Part shown: in pieces, positions 48,585-56,990 of the stretch
How the letters are laid out: every line of letters begins with the position of its first letter
Numbering within the stretch: position 1 is the first letter of the stretch
NCBI GenBank assembly: GCA_963827605.1
Contig: CAWHBK010000002.1
Span: forward strand, 744,001-808,000
Direction of reading: 5' to 3'
DNA length: 64,000 nucleotides
DNA from: DSYU01 sp963827605
Lineage (GTDB): Bacteria; Chloroflexota; Anaerolineae; Anaerolineales; Anaerolineaceae
Notes under the pieces: generated by a model
What the model was told of the DNA's origin: nothing
The model's input: only the letters and a program-made list of their open reading frames with translations
The model's database searches: none
Translations under genes and position numbers: made by a program

Positions 48585-48615
48585 CACACCCCTCTTCCGA
48601 GGGGTGTGTTTGTTA
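48585..48615 (+). terminator. Terminator of tRNA-Phe
   Basis: A 10-bp stem CACACCCCTC/GAGGGGTGTG with loop TTCC, followed by TTTGTT. Confidence 0.8.
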
Positions 48616-48678
48616 TGATACAATCGGCAATAATATGCTTCAAATATCCCATTCCAGGGTTCGCAAGAGTTCGCCGCC

Positions 48679-50061
48679 ATGCGCCGAAAAACCACCCGCT
48701 TAGCCGCCGCCGGTCTCATCGGGATTGCGCTGCTGGCCGGCTATCTGCTGCGGCCCATCACCATTCAGGATACCGGCGAAGCAAAACACAGTTCGCGCGC
48801 TGGTCCTCACCACCGGCCAGGCCCTGGCTGCCGCGAATGTGCAGCTTGGCCCTGCCGACCAGGTAGAACCGGCCTCCGGCCAGCTCATCCCATTCAACGG
48901 GCAGATGCGCGTCCGGCGCGCCGTGCAGGTTACGCTATGGGAAAACGGCCTGCTGCGGTCGATCACCGGTTTTGATACTTCCCCCATTGCCCTGCTGCAG
49001 CACAACAACATCCAGCTCGGCCCAGGCGACCAGCTTTTGTGGAATGGAAAAATCCTGGATGCGGACGCACGTCCTGCCCGCCGGCAAACCGGTGGTGCTC
49101 CAGATCAAGCGCGCCCGAACCTTAATCCTGGAGAACAATGGCCAGCGCCAGGCGCTCACACACGGCAGCCACAACCGCCGCCCGCGCGCTTTGGGAGGCC
49201 GGGATTCACATTGGCCCAGGCGATCTGCTTTCCATGCCCGCCGACAGCCGGCCGGGTGAAAACGAGTTGCATCGCCTACCAGCCTGCCCAGCCCACTGAC
49301 CATCCAGGTCGCCGGCCAGGTCGCTGCGCGCTCGTTCGGCCGCCCAAACGGTTGGCCAGGCGCTGGCCGACGCCGGGGTTGCCCTGCAAGGTCTGGATTA
49401 CGCCCAGCCCGCGGAAGATCAGCCGCTGCCGGAGGACGGCCAAATCCGCGTGGTGCGCGTGCGCGAGGAGATCACCCTCAAAGAAACGCTGATCCCCTTT
49501 GAACAAAAAACCGAGCCCGACCCCAACGTTGAGCTCGACCAGCGCCAGGTCACCCGCCCGGGCCAGTACGGCGTGCAGGTTGTCCGCGAGCGGGCGCGCT
49601 TTGAAGATGGACAGGAGGTCAGCCGCGGTCACGATTCCGACTGGATCGCCAGCGAGCCTGTCGCGCAGGTGGTTGGCGCCGGCACAAAAATAGTCCCAAA
49701 GACGCTGGATACGCCGGATGGCCCGATCGAATACTACCGGGCGGTGAGTGTCTATGCCACATCGTATTCCCCATGCACCCAGGGGTACGACCACTGCAGC
49801 TGGAGCACTGCCAGCGGTATGCGCTTGATAAAGGCGTGATTGGGGTAAATAAGTACTGGTACCGCGTGATCGGCGGCCATCGGGTCTATGTAACCGGTTA
49901 TGGTTTTGGCGTCATCGGTGATGTTGGCGCCGTTTACTGGCAAGCCCTGGATCGACCTGGGCTTTGATGAAGAAAGCTTCCAGACAAGCGCCTTTGTCGG
50001 TTGGGTGACCATGTACCTGCTTACGCCGGCGCCGGCCAATGTGCCGCTGGTCTTCCCATGA
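48679..50061 (+). CDS. Cell-wall protein with DUF348, G5 and 3D domains (YabE-like); several frameshifts
   Basis: An exported protein, about 455 residues when joined. A short basic start and helix (RLAAAGLIGIALLAGYLL) precede up to three DUF348 ubiquitin-like domains (LVLTTGQALAAANVQLGPAD, TARALWEAGIHIGPGDLL, TVGQALADAGVALQGLDYAQ), one G5 domain (IPFEQKTEPDPNVELDQRQV) and a 3D domain with its aspartates (SVYATSYSPCTQGYDHCSWS, DKGVIGVN, PWIDLGF). This is the layout of YabE/Rpf-like peptidoglycan hydrolases; the 3D domain is the likely lytic part. Frames change about six times between 48785 and 49945. It ends in an ATGA overlap with rsmA; yabE and rsmA neighbour each other in Firmicutes too. 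Confidence 0.85.
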
Positions 50062-50933
50062 ACCTTTCCCCGCTGAACGTCCCCACCCTGCTGCGCGCCT
50101 ACGGGCTGACTCCCAAAGAAGAGCCTGGGGCAAAACTTCCTGGTTGACCCGGTCGTGCTGGAACGCATCGTCCAGGCAGCGGAAATCTCACCACAGGCAG
50201 CCGTATTGGAAGTCGGCCCCGGCCTGGGCAGCCTGACCCGCCACCTCGCGCTGGCGGCCCGCCGGGTAGTGGCCGTTGAGCTGGATGCCAGCGCTCATCC
50301 CTGTGCTGGAAGAGGTGCTGCAGCGAGATGCCCAACGTAGAAATCGTCCACGGCGATATCCTCAAGCTCGACCCCACCGCATTGATGGGACAGGACGGCT
50401 ACTCCGTCGTCGCCAATATCCCCTATTACATCACCTCCAACCTGATCCGCCACCTGCTAGAGGCGCAAGGAAAGCCAGATCGGCTGGTGCTGACCGTTCA
50501 GCGCGAAGTGGCCGAGCGTATCACCGCCGGGCCAGGCGAGATGAGCCTGCTGGCGTTAGGCGTACAGGTGTATGGCAAGCCAAAAATTGTCGACCAGATC
50601 CCCGCCGGCGCCTTCTACCCGCCCCCCAGTATTGATTCCGCCGTTGTGCGCGTCGATTTGTACCCCGAACCGGTTATCCCCGTTGAGCAGATCGACGCTT
50701 TCTTCCGCCTGGCCAAGGCCGGGTTTGGCCAAAAGCGCAAAACGCTGCGCAATTCGCTCAGCGCCGGTTTGAGCTGGCCGGCAGCGCAAACTGCGGAACT
50801 GCTTACCGCCGCCGGCATCGACCCGCAAAGAAGAGCGGAGACGCTGTCGATGGAAGAGTGGAAGGTTCTAACGGAAAAGTTATGTAGAAGGTGCTTAATC
50901 ATCAATCAGTTTCATATGCTGAAAACTGATTGA
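50058..50933 (+). CDS. rsmA: 16S rRNA dimethyladenosine transferase; three frameshifts
   Basis: Dimethylates two adjacent adenines near the 3' end of 16S rRNA. Joined length about 290. Motifs: KKSLGQNFLVDP (family N-terminus), VLEVGPGLGSLTRHLA (SAM motif I), VVAVELDA, VANIPYYITSNLIRHLL (motif IV, NIPY), VQREVAERITAGPGEMS and FYPPPSIDSAVVR (C-terminal). Breaks lie near 50116, 50292 and 50330, each fixed by removing one base. Because this gene is nearly universal, the breaks most likely reflect sequence errors. Confidence 0.95.
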
Positions 50934-50946
50934 CAGATCCTGTAAA

Positions 50947-51679
50947 CTAAATACTTTCCTTCTTCAAATCCCGGTAGGCCGGCAGGAGCTGCCATACGCG
51001 CAGCGCCGCTTCCATCTGAATGCGGAAATTCATCTTTGATTTTCCCCAGCGCCGGTCGGCGAAGTAAATGGGGATTTCATGGAAGCGGTAACCCAGCTTA
51101 TGCGCCACGTAAGCAGTTTCTACCTGAAAGACATAGCCATTCGAGCGAATGCGGTCGAGCGGCATGCCGCACAACACTTCGCGCCGCCATAAGCGGAAAC
51201 CGCCGGTGCAGTCGCGCATGGGCAGGCCCAGGATGGTGCGGGCATAAAAATTACCCCAGGCCGAAAGCCCCTTGCGCCATAGCGGCCAGTGTTCGTCCAG
51301 GCTGCCGCCGGCTACATAGCGCGAGCCGATTACCACATCATACTTTTCGATATTCCGCGCCAGTTCAACAACCTTATCCAAGCGGGTGCGAAAAATCGGC
51401 GTCCATCTGTCCCATCGCCTGCACGCCGCGTTCGAGACAATATTTGAAACCTGTGATATAGGCGGTGCCCAGGCCCATTTTCCCCGCGCGGTGGATTACA
51501 TCCATGCGCCCGTTTTGCTGGCGGCACAGATCATCCGCCATCTGCCCGGTGCCGTCCGGGCTGTTATCATCGACAATCAGCAAGTGGAGGTCAGGCACAG
51601 GCAGTTCGAAGAAGGTGGAAACCAGCTTGGGGAGGTTTTCTGCTTCATTATACGTTGGGACAATAATGGTAATTTTCAC
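50947..51679 (-). CDS. GT2 polyprenol-monophosphomannose synthase-like glycosyltransferase; one frameshift
   Basis: A 243-residue GT-A enzyme that transfers a sugar from a nucleotide donor to a polyprenyl phosphate. It has IIVPTYNEAENLPKLV at the N-terminus, LLIVDDNSPDGTGQMAD (donor-binding DD), GLGTAYITGFKYCLERG and the metal-binding QMDADFSHPL (DxD). The rest, VVIGSRYVAGGSLDEHWPLW then DCTGGFRLWRREVL, matches bacterial and eukaryotic DPM1. There is no C-terminal membrane segment, as in the soluble DPM1 type. One extra base near 51385 breaks the frame. Confidence 0.92.
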
Positions 51680-51739
51680 GGCAAAGCTACCTTTGTCAGA
51701 ATAAAATGCCGGTAAATCTGGCTGCTGAATGAGCCAGTT

Positions 51740-52600
51740 TTATGGTAAATGGCACACGCGCTCCAGCTCTGCCTTCACACAGGCAAGCGTGCGTTCCTTG
51801 AGCGATGAGAGCACCAGATCGTTAATCTGAACACTGAGCTGCTTATTCCCAAAGGTACCCTGCTCGCGGTCCTGGTCGCTGTAAAAATAATCAAAAGACT
51901 GTTCCAGTCGTTTGCGGATCCGTTCGTGCATCGCGGCAGCCTGCGCCTGGCGAGTAACGATCAGAAAATCAGCACTGGTCAGGTGACCAACAAAATCCTC
52001 AATCGTGCCCAGGTCGCGCACGGCATCCCGAACCATCAAAGAAACGGCCCGCAGCAAATCATCGGATGCAACAAACCCATACACTTCGCGGAACCGGTTT
52101 AAATTCTTGAGCGAAACAACCATCAGCGCGGCATCCGGGTGTTCCAGGCCCACGTTGATCGCTTCATCCACCAGGTTGCCTTCTGGCATGCCGGTGACCG
52201 GGTTGGTCAGCGAACCCTGTCGCGAGCGCTGCAGTGCATTGCGCACGCGCAGGCGCAGTTCCTGGATGTCAAACGGCTTGGTAATGTAATCATCCGCCTG
52301 GAGTTCCAGCCCTTTCAGGCGGTCACCCCGCTCGCGTTTTTCGGTGAGAAAGATGATCGGGATTTCCCTGGTTTTGCGGTTCCCCCGCAGGCGGCGGGCT
52401 ACTTCAAAACCATCGATATCCGGCAGGCGAATATCCAGGATGACCAGGTCGGGGGCATTCGTAGTACAGGCGCGAACGCCATCTTCGCCCCAATTCACGG
52501 TCAGCACTTCATACCCCTGCACCCGAAAATATGCATTCAGCATATCGGCAATGTCCAGGTCGTCTTCAACGATGAGAATGGTTGATTTTTTTTCGCTCAC
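51740..52600 (-). CDS. Response regulator with degenerate GGDEF domain
   Basis: Residues 1-125 are a receiver: LIVEDDLDIADML (acid pocket), phospho-acceptor Asp in LVILDIRLPDIDG, and the TK pair in FLTEKRERGD/DYITKPFDIQE. Residues 135-270 keep the diguanylate-cyclase outline (NPVTGMPEGNLVDEAI, VVSLKNLNRFREVYGFVASD) but the active-site loop is HLTSADFLIV instead of GGDEF, so it cannot be expected to make c-di-GMP. It may act as an output or binding platform. It follows the V4R and Roadblock genes on the same strand. Confidence 0.88.
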   Translation of the reverse strand: MSEKKSTILIVEDDLDIADMLNAYFRVQGYEVLTVNWGEDGVRACTTNAPDLVILDIRLPDIDGFEVARRLRGNRKTREIPIIFLTEKRERGDRLKGLELQADDYITKPFDIQELRLRVRNALQRSRQGSLTNPVTGMPEGNLVDEAINVGLEHPDAALMVVSLKNLNRFREVYGFVASDDLLRAVSLMVRDAVRDLGTIEDFVGHLTSADFLIVTRQAQAAAMHERIRKRLEQSFDYFYSDQDREQGTFGNKQLSVQINDLVLSSLKERTLACVKAELERVCHLP

Positions 52601-52732
52601 AATACCTCCCTGGTCATTTCGATAATTTCAAAACGTATCATTTTCCCAAACCGGGTCATCACAGGGAAAAGAGGCCACGCAGGCCCCTTTTTTATCCATT
52701 CTAGCGATCCACGGTTCTCTACTTCCAATCAG

Positions 52733-53365
52733 CTATGCGATCGGATCTTTGATGATATGGAAGTCGCAAACCGGGTCTCCGACGCCATGGCAGCTGCTTT
52801 GGACAACTTTAAACTCGCGCCCGCCGGAAAGCCATTTCAGGCCTTCCTGGAGCAGCCCGACGGCCATAAAGCAGGCAGGTTTATCCACTGTCCGGCCCCA
52901 GCAAACCGGGCACTTGTGTATGGTATATACAAAGTGATCCCCTTGATCTACCACGGTCGAAAGCTGGTCGCTGGTAGAGCTGAATATTTTCGCCATCGCC
53001 GGGACACCGATGTGCAATTTAGCGGTCAATGGTAGTACCTTAAAAGCCAGGTCGCCTGCGCCCGCCAATGCGCCAAAATTGCGCAGCCCTTCTGCAAATG
53101 TAGCTCGCCCGGCCCGTAAGGCTAAGCCGCGCCCGCCGCGGGGACCATACATTTCCTCCAGCGCCCCGTTAATGCCAGAGAAGTCAGCAAAATCAAACTG
53201 GCGTTCCAGGTTATCGGGTGGATAATTATCAATCAGGTGTGAGAGCCCGGCAAGATTGAGAATGGCATTTAAACCATTCTTTCCCATCACATCCTCGATC
53301 GCCGTGAGTGCGATGCGAGCGATTTTATTGGGATAGTAAAGCCCACTCTTGGGAATCGGTTCCAT
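52733..53365 (-). CDS. V4R (4-vinyl reductase) domain sensor protein
   Basis: A 210-residue soluble protein. The C-terminal part has the V4R signature cysteines: HKCPVCWGRTVDKPACFMAV and VVQSSCHGVGDPVCDFHI, with GLLQEGLKWLSGG between them. V4R domains bind small hydrophobic molecules or tetrapyrrole-like ligands. N-terminal helices YPNKIARIALTAIEDVMGKN resemble other Chloroflexota V4R proteins. It lies 16 bases after the Roadblock gene, suggesting a joint signalling role. Confidence 0.82.
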   Translation of the reverse strand: MEPIPKSGLYYPNKIARIALTAIEDVMGKNGLNAILNLAGLSHLIDNYPPDNLERQFDFADFSGINGALEEMYGPRGGRGLALRAGRATFAEGLRNFGALAGAGDLAFKVLPLTAKLHIGVPAMAKIFSSTSDQLSTVVDQGDHFVYTIHKCPVCWGRTVDKPACFMAVGLLQEGLKWLSGGREFKVVQSSCHGVGDPVCDFHIIKDPIA

Positions 53366-53381
53366 GGAAGGTTTCCTTGCC

Positions 53382-53753
53382 TTAGATGAGTTTCGTGAGG
53401 TCTTCCGTCGCCCTACGCATGTCCAGGAAAATCAGACCGAGTTTGGCTTGCTCGCGAGCCAGTGCAGTGAGAACTGCTTCTTCACCCACCGACATTAGCA
53501 CAACATATCCGGACTCTCCCTTGATGTATACCTGGTCAAGAGAGCCCCGGCCTAGTTCTTTTGCAATGCGTTCGCCGAGGGAGAGCATCGCGGCAGACAT
53601 GGCGGAAACGCGGTCTTCCTCAACCCCCTGGGGGAGCGCGGTGGCGATTGGAAGCCCGTCCACACTGACAATGGCCGAAGCTTCAATATCCGGCGAGGAA
53701 GCCTGCAGTTCGCGCAGGCGGTCAACCATCAGTTGGTTGCGAGTTTTAGTCAA
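53382..53753 (-). CDS. Roadblock/LC7-domain protein
   Basis: A 123-residue protein of the MglB/LC7 family: LRELQASSPDIEASAIVSVD, GLPIATALPQGVEEDRVSAM, YVVLMSVGEEAVLTALAREQ. Such proteins regulate Ras-like GTPases of the MglA type that set cell polarity and pilus activity; no such GTPase is in this window. It opens a three-gene run (Roadblock, V4R, response regulator) and is preceded on its strand by a possible structured leader and two Flp pilin genes. Confidence 0.9.
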   Translation of the reverse strand: MTKTRNQLMVDRLRELQASSPDIEASAIVSVDGLPIATALPQGVEEDRVSAMSAAMLSLGERIAKELGRGSLDQVYIKGESGYVVLMSVGEEAVLTALAREQAKLGLIFLDMRRATEDLTKLI

Positions 53754-53903
53754 GGTTGCACTCCTTTGTGGAGGATTTTGCGCAATTCGTTTGATAAAGC
53801 AAGGAAACGAAACTAGTCATTACTTTAACACAGGCATATGTACATGTCAAGCTGAGTACCAGAGGGTTTTTATGAATGTTAAGTGATTGATAAGTCGACT
53901 AAA

Positions 53904-54003
53904 AAAATCGCGGTCGCACGCCTGAAAACGGCAGGTTTCCAACCCCCACTCGAGTTCACCGTTTAAACCTTACCGGCAGGTTTCGCTTACTGCATGGCGA
54001 CCG
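53904..54003 (-). other. Possible structured leader RNA before the Roadblock operon
   Basis: In the 342-base gap between the Roadblock and pilin genes, 7-bp arms CGGTCGC (53911-53917) and GCGACCG (53997-54003), extended by four more pairs after a bulge, enclose about 80 bases with two copies of CGGCAGGTTTC (53929-53939, 53974-53984). On the minus strand the outer stem is followed by seven T. It could be a riboswitch-like attenuator, but I match it to no known class. Confidence 0.4.
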
Positions 54004-54045
54004 AAATAGAGGGTTATTCCGCGCTGCCCGTTCCTTTGAAAGATT

Positions 54046-54078
54046 AAAAAAACTGCAGGCTTTCGCCTGCAGTTTTTC
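54046..54078 (-). terminator. Terminator after the pilin genes
   Basis: A 10-bp stem AACTGCAGGC/GCCTGCAGTT with loop TTTC, with T-runs on both strands, 18 bases after the pilin stop. Confidence 0.88.
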
Positions 54079-54095
54079 ATTGACACTGTTAAAGA

Positions 54096-54242
54096 TTAGA
54101 TGCTGCTCATGATGTTCGAGAAGATGTTGCCGATCGCGGGGCCAAGCAGGGCCAAAATTACGATGACGACAACGGCGACCAGTACGAGGATGAGCGCGTA
54201 CTCAACAAGACCCTGACCTTTTTCTTTGGGGGCGAATAACAT
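54096..54242 (-). CDS. Flp-type pilin, downstream copy
   Basis: A 48-residue class III prepilin-like protein: basic start MLFAPKEKGQGLVEYALILV with the G/xxxxEY processing site (cleavage likely after the Gly before QGLVEYA), one long hydrophobic helix, and the tail IGNIFSNIMSSI. The start at 54242 follows AAGGAAGG; longer upstream frames have no support. The protein is identical in sequence to the second copy 88 bases upstream. Confidence 0.93.
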   Translation of the reverse strand: MLFAPKEKGQGLVEYALILVLVAVVVIVILALLGPAIGNIFSNIMSSI

Positions 54243-54329
54243 GGGATTTACCTTCCTTAAGATAATAGAATGTTGGATAGAAAGATTTGGACATCCTGGG
54301 CAGTTACTGCCCAAATGAGCGCATCTGAA

Positions 54330-54476
54330 TTAGATGCTGCTCATGATGTTCGAGAAGATATTGCCAATGGCTGGGCCAAGTAGGGCTAAAATAACGATCA
54401 CGACTACGGCAACCAAAACAAGAATAAGAGCGTACTCAACAAGACCCTGGCCTTTTTCCTTCGGAGCGAATAACAT
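54330..54476 (-). CDS. Flp-type pilin, upstream copy
   Basis: A 48-residue pilin whose translation is identical to the neighbouring copy, although many codons differ (for example CCG-AAG-GAA against CCC-AAA-GAA). GGGAGG precedes the ATG at 54476. The genes form a tandem pair read toward a common terminator; the long AT-rich stretch upstream (54477-54600) likely holds their promoter. Confidence 0.93.
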   Translation of the reverse strand: MLFAPKEKGQGLVEYALILVLVAVVVIVILALLGPAIGNIFSNIMSSI

Positions 54477-54715
54477 TGTTTTCACCTCCCTTCTCGCTGT
54501 GATTTTGTTTATTGCTGAACTTGTATATATTATATGCCGCCTAATAAAAAATACAACATCTTCGACATTACAAGGAACTTACAAAGGACTTACAGCCAAC
54601 CCACTTTTTTATAACTTCTTCTCGCGCTGCCTTTGGTAATTCGACCCAAACAGCCTGTTTTGTATTACAATCCCCTGCGAGAGCGATTTATGCGAAATCA
54701 AAAGAAGGACAGGTT

Positions 54716-55880
54716 ATGAAAAATCGTTGGTTGGTTCTCGCCATTCTTTGTGGCATCCTGCTGGCGCCTGTTTTGCCAGTGTATGCGGAGGATGGCAAGA
54801 CCGGTGAACCATATCCAGGCACGGCGATCTGCCTGCCTGACGCCTATTTGAATAAACCCGGCAACTGCCTGCCGCTTGGCCCTTCTCAAACACTCACGGA
54901 ACTGGCGAAAAAAGGGATCACCTTCCCGCCCCGCCCCCTACCGGCCGTGAACCCACCCAGCGAGCTGACGAAGAGCCCAGTCCAGGTGGCAAAAATCAAT
55001 ATCGAAGCCACCGAAGCGGCGAACCTGTACGCTACCCTTGAAGATGCGGTGGCTGGGAGCAATCCTATCCGCCAGATCCCGCCCGGCGCTGGCCTGCGGT
55101 ATGTTTCCTATATTCAGGAAGCCAGGGTGAACGGGAAACCCTTCGTTCTGCTCAAAACAGGCGAATGGATGCGCGCATCGCCTGCCGGTTACGTAAACTT
55201 CCAGGGCCTGGTATTCCAAAAAACACCTGCCAACGATTTTGGCTGGATGTTCGACCACGCGAAGGCGCGTAGTAAGCCCAGCTGGAACGCCCCGGAAGTG
55301 GGTGAAACCCTGCCTGCGCGAAGCGGTCATCCAGATATACGATGTAGTCCAGGCTGAGGACATGGAATGGTACCTGGTCGGCCCCGATCAGTGGATACCC
55401 AGGCAGGATGCGCGCCGCATGCAAGTCGATCCGAACCCGCCAAAGGGTGTGACCGGCGACCGCTGGATCGTGGTGAACCTGTACGACCAGACCGTGGCTG
55501 TCTATGACCACCGCCAGCTGGTCTTTGCCACCCTCGTCTCCACCGGCGGCGATCCCTTCTTTACACGCCCAGGGTTATTCAAGATCTATAAAAAGAAACC
55601 CCTGGAGACCATGAGCGGCGCATTCGAATCCGGAAAAACAGATTACTACTACCTGGAAGATGTGCCCTGGACAATGTATTTTGACGAGGCCCGCGCCTTG
55701 CACGGGGCATACTGGCGTCCTTACTTTGGCCTGCCGCAGACCCACGGCTGCGTAAACCTCTCCATCGGCGATTCAGCCTGGCTGTTCCAATGGGCCAATG
55801 AAGGCGACCCAGTCTACGTCTGGGATCCATCTGGCAAGACGCCTACCGACCCCAAACTGTACACCGAAGGCGGAGCTTAA
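54716..55880 (+). CDS. YkuD-type L,D-transpeptidase; one frameshift
   Basis: An exported enzyme that cross-links peptidoglycan 3-3 or attaches proteins. Signal peptide MKNRWLVLAILCGILLAPVL ends near VYAED. After an SH3-like region (ANLYATLEDAVAGSNPIRQI), the YkuD domain has RWIVVNLYDQTVAVYDHRQL, the histidine of ALHGAYWRPYFG and the catalytic Cys in THGCVNLSIGDSAWLF. The frame breaks near 55313 (one extra C). Joined length about 387. AAGGACAGG precedes the start. Confidence 0.93.
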
Positions 55881-55885
55881 GTTCG

Positions 55886-56962
55886 TCAGGGCAGCAGCGT
55901 GATCAGCTGGCTGGTCAGCGCTACTATCCCAGGGATGCGGCTGCCTGCCTGGCGAATCACCAGCCGGACGGGTGTTGGCCCGTCCACTTTATACGGGATC
56001 TCGACGGAAAAGGGCGTGTGGCTGAGCGGGCCGGTGGGTGGAGCAACGTTCACCTGTTTGGTGGACATCACCACATTGTTTTCGGTCACCAGGTCAATGA
56101 ACACCGGCGAATCATTGACCGGCCTGGCCAATCCATGAACGACCAGCAGGCCGCCGCTTACCTCGGTTTCCGGCCTGGGTTGGCGGATCAGGTACGGTTC
56201 CTGGATGATTTGCGGCGAGTAGATTTCATTGCGGCCAACCTCCAGCAGGATGACGTCCACGGAGGCAATCCCCTGCACCCGCCCAAACTGATCAATGGTG
56301 GTCACTTGCAGGCGGGCTGTCTCTGCCGCTGCATCGATTTCAAAAGGCATCTCGGGGACCAGGTAGGCGCGCTTTCCGGCCTGATCCATTCCAAGGTTCT
56401 TAATCTGGCGCGAAATCACCCGGCCATCCTCGCCAAGCAGCTCGATGGCGATTTTTCCATCCTCGCCAACCGTCACATACAGCTCCATCTGAATGGGCGA
56501 AAGAACCCTGGAGAGTAAACCTGGGCGCACAATATTGAGAATGGGCGCCGGCGGGGTAGGCGTATTGGTGATGGTGGGGGTCAGTGTAATCGTCCGGGTA
56601 CGGGTGGGAACGCGCGTGCGGGTTGGGGTGCGGGTGAGCGTTGGCGTGCGCGTAGAAGTTGGGCTGGGACCAGGCGTAGCCGTATCAGGTACCCAGGGTG
56701 TAATGGTGATCGTATCGCTCGCGATTGGAGTGAATGGTTCCGTAGGTGGAGGAGTAAGGGTATCGGGTTCGGGCGTCGGCGAAAGCGTGGCGGTGGCGCT
56801 GGGGGGGATGATCAGCGCCAAAGTTGGGATCAGCGTCAGGGTCGGCTCGCTGCGCTGCGCCAGCGTGCAGCCGCTCAGCGCCATCCCAGCCAAAGCCACG
56901 GCCATGACTGCGAATGAAAACGCAGTCATGGCCGCTTTTTTCCTTCGACCGGTGCAGTGCAT
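55886..56962 (-). CDS. Lipoprotein with Thr/Pro-rich linker
   Basis: About 358 residues. The exact start is unclear: Met at 56962 gives a basic RRKK n-region, Met at 56929 has GAAGGA upstream; both lead to the lipobox ALSGC. About 110 residues of Thr/Pro/Ser-rich linker (TPTLTRTPTRTRVPTRTRTI) are followed by two beta-sandwich-like domains (LNIVRPGLLSRVLSPIQMEL; PETEVSGGLLVVHGLARPVN) resembling immunoglobulin-like spore germination GerMN/Gmad2 modules. No catalytic residues are recognised. Convergent with the L,D-transpeptidase (five bases between). Confidence 0.7.
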   Translation of the reverse strand: MHCTGRRKKAAMTAFSFAVMAVALAGMALSGCTLAQRSEPTLTLIPTLALIIPPSATATLSPTPEPDTLTPPPTEPFTPIASDTITITPWVPDTATPGPSPTSTRTPTLTRTPTRTRVPTRTRTITLTPTITNTPTPPAPILNIVRPGLLSRVLSPIQMELYVTVGEDGKIAIELLGEDGRVISRQIKNLGMDQAGKRAYLVPEMPFEIDAAAETARLQVTTIDQFGRVQGIASVDVILLEVGRNEIYSPQIIQEPYLIRQPRPETEVSGGLLVVHGLARPVNDSPVFIDLVTENNVVMSTKQVNVAPPTGPLSHTPFSVEIPYKVDGPTPVRLVIRQAGSRIPGIVALTSQLITLLP

Positions 56963-56990
56963 GGAGCGATGCCAGAGATTCATAAAAACG

